7,211 bases of DNA from NCBI GenBank assembly GCA_946481355.1, contig CAMLNH010000139.1, positions 1 to 7,211 on the forward strand, given 5' to 3'. Position numbers and translations under genes: made by a program. The notes under the pieces are model-generated. The model worked only from the letters and a program-made list of their open reading frames with translations, did no database searches and was not told the origin of the DNA. The stretch is from an uncultured Curvibacter sp. (GTDB lineage: Bacteria > Pseudomonadota > Gammaproteobacteria > Burkholderiales > Burkholderiaceae). Positions 6,598 to 7,211 of this stretch are shown here, one piece after another (the first letter of the stretch is position 1; each line of letters begins with the position of its first letter).

Positions 6598-7211
6598 TTA
6601 TTTCTGAAGATAGCCAGTGACTTCGAGTCCGTAGCCGGTCATGCTGGGCAGCCGGCGTGGGTTGCCCATGAGGGTCATCTTGTGGACGCCGCAGTCGCGC
6701 AGGATCTGGGCGCCCACGCCATAGGTGCGCAGGTCCATGCGGCCGCGCTCGGGGGCCTGGCTGGCGCGCGCTGTGCCGTCGAACTGGGCCAGCAGCTGCT
6801 CGGCGCTTTCGCCGCAGTTGAGCAGCACCACGACGCCCCGGTTTTCACCGGCAATGCGCTGCAGGCAGGCATCGAGGCTCCAGGAGTGCATGGCGCGCCC
6901 GGTTTCCAGCGCGTCCAGCACCGAGAGCGGCTCGTGCACGCGCGCGAGCACCGTGTCTTGCACGCCCCATTGGCCGCGCACCAGGGCCAGGTGCAGGCCT
7001 TGGCTGGGCTTGTCACGGTAGGCATGGGCCGTGAATTCACCGAAGGCGGTGTTGAGCGCTCGGCTGCCCACTTTCTCGATCAGCGACTCGGTGCGGCTGC
7101 GGTGCTCGATCAGGTCGGCGATGGTGCCTATCTTCAGGCCGTGTTCGGCGGCGAAGAGCTGCAGATCGGGCAGGCGGGCCATGGTGCCGTCGTCCTTCAT
7201 GATCTCGCAGA
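6598..7211 (-). CDS. ribBA: C-terminal part of a RibB-RibA-like fusion with degenerate GTP cyclohydrolase II domain (RibBX type; N-terminus beyond window)
   Basis: The frame is open from the right edge to TAA at 6598-6600 (204 full codons). The first visible residues, [16 protein letters not shown] then [19 protein letters not shown], are the conserved end of the 3,4-dihydroxy-2-butanone 4-phosphate synthase (RibB) domain, so the ATG at 7200 is an internal methionine and the real start lies outside. The following domain aligns with GTP cyclohydrolase [18 protein letters not shown], a [11 protein letters not shown] region, [18 protein letters not shown], and a final GLEVTGYL. However, where RibA has its three zinc cysteines (about 6855-6938) there is [20 protein letters not shown] without them, and the EGR motif after them is absent. 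The fusion therefore probably makes only the four-carbon precursor, which the adjacent ribH uses. This fits the RibBX variant reported for Proteobacteria; a separate ribA should exist elsewhere. Confidence 0.93.
   Translation of the reverse strand, partial: CEIMKDDGTMARLPDLQLFAAEHGLKIGTIADLIEHRSRTESLIEKVGSRALNTAFGEFTAHAYRDKPSQGLHLALVRGQWGVQDTVLARVHEPLSVLDALETGRAMHSWSLDACLQRIAGENRGVVVLLNCGESAEQLLAQFDGTARASQAPERGRMDLRTYGVGAQILRDCGVHKMTLMGNPRRLPSMTGYGLEVTGYLQK

Overview
The window is GC-rich, tightly packed proteobacterial chromosome, most likely from a betaproteobacterium of the Burkholderiales (Comamonadaceae-like). This is inferred from the base composition, the protein style and the order riboflavin genes - nusB - aminotransferase - ybgC - tolQRA. 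No RNA genes, insertion sequences or CRISPR arrays are visible, and no stretch above about 300 bases lacks a gene.

Left part (1-2011): a small aromatic-catabolism module. A LysR-type regulator (1-693, minus strand, C-terminus cut by the window edge) is divergent from two plus-strand genes encoding the small and large subunits of a class III (LigAB-type) extradiol dioxygenase (786-1142 and 1163-2011). The roughly 80-base gap between them carries two short dyads, a direct repeat and a strong ribosome binding site. No other meta-cleavage pathway gene is in view, so the substrate (protocatechuate or a relative such as gallate) is not settled.

Right part (2018-7211): eight minus-strand genes that look like one long transcription unit, in transcription order ribBA-like (5' end cut off), ribH, nusB, a fold-type I PLP aminotransferase, ybgC, tolQ, tolR and tolA. 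Gaps are at most 21 bases. Two junctions are ATGA overlaps and a third may be a TTGA overlap. The unit combines late riboflavin synthesis, a transcription antitermination factor, an amino-acid transaminase, a hotdog thioesterase and the inner-membrane part of the Tol-Pal envelope machine. tolB and pal, which follow tolA in many proteobacteria, are absent here: tolA instead ends 6 bases from the convergent end of ligB.

Most notable points: the RibA-like half of the riboflavin fusion lacks the zinc cysteine cluster and the EGR motif of GTP cyclohydrolase II, so it is probably a RibBX-type protein; the dioxygenase pair is compact and set apart from its pathway, tail to tail with tolA; and ybgC has an ambiguous start and a visibly lower GC content than its neighbours. 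I do not see a wholly new system. These are variants of known families in an informative arrangement.
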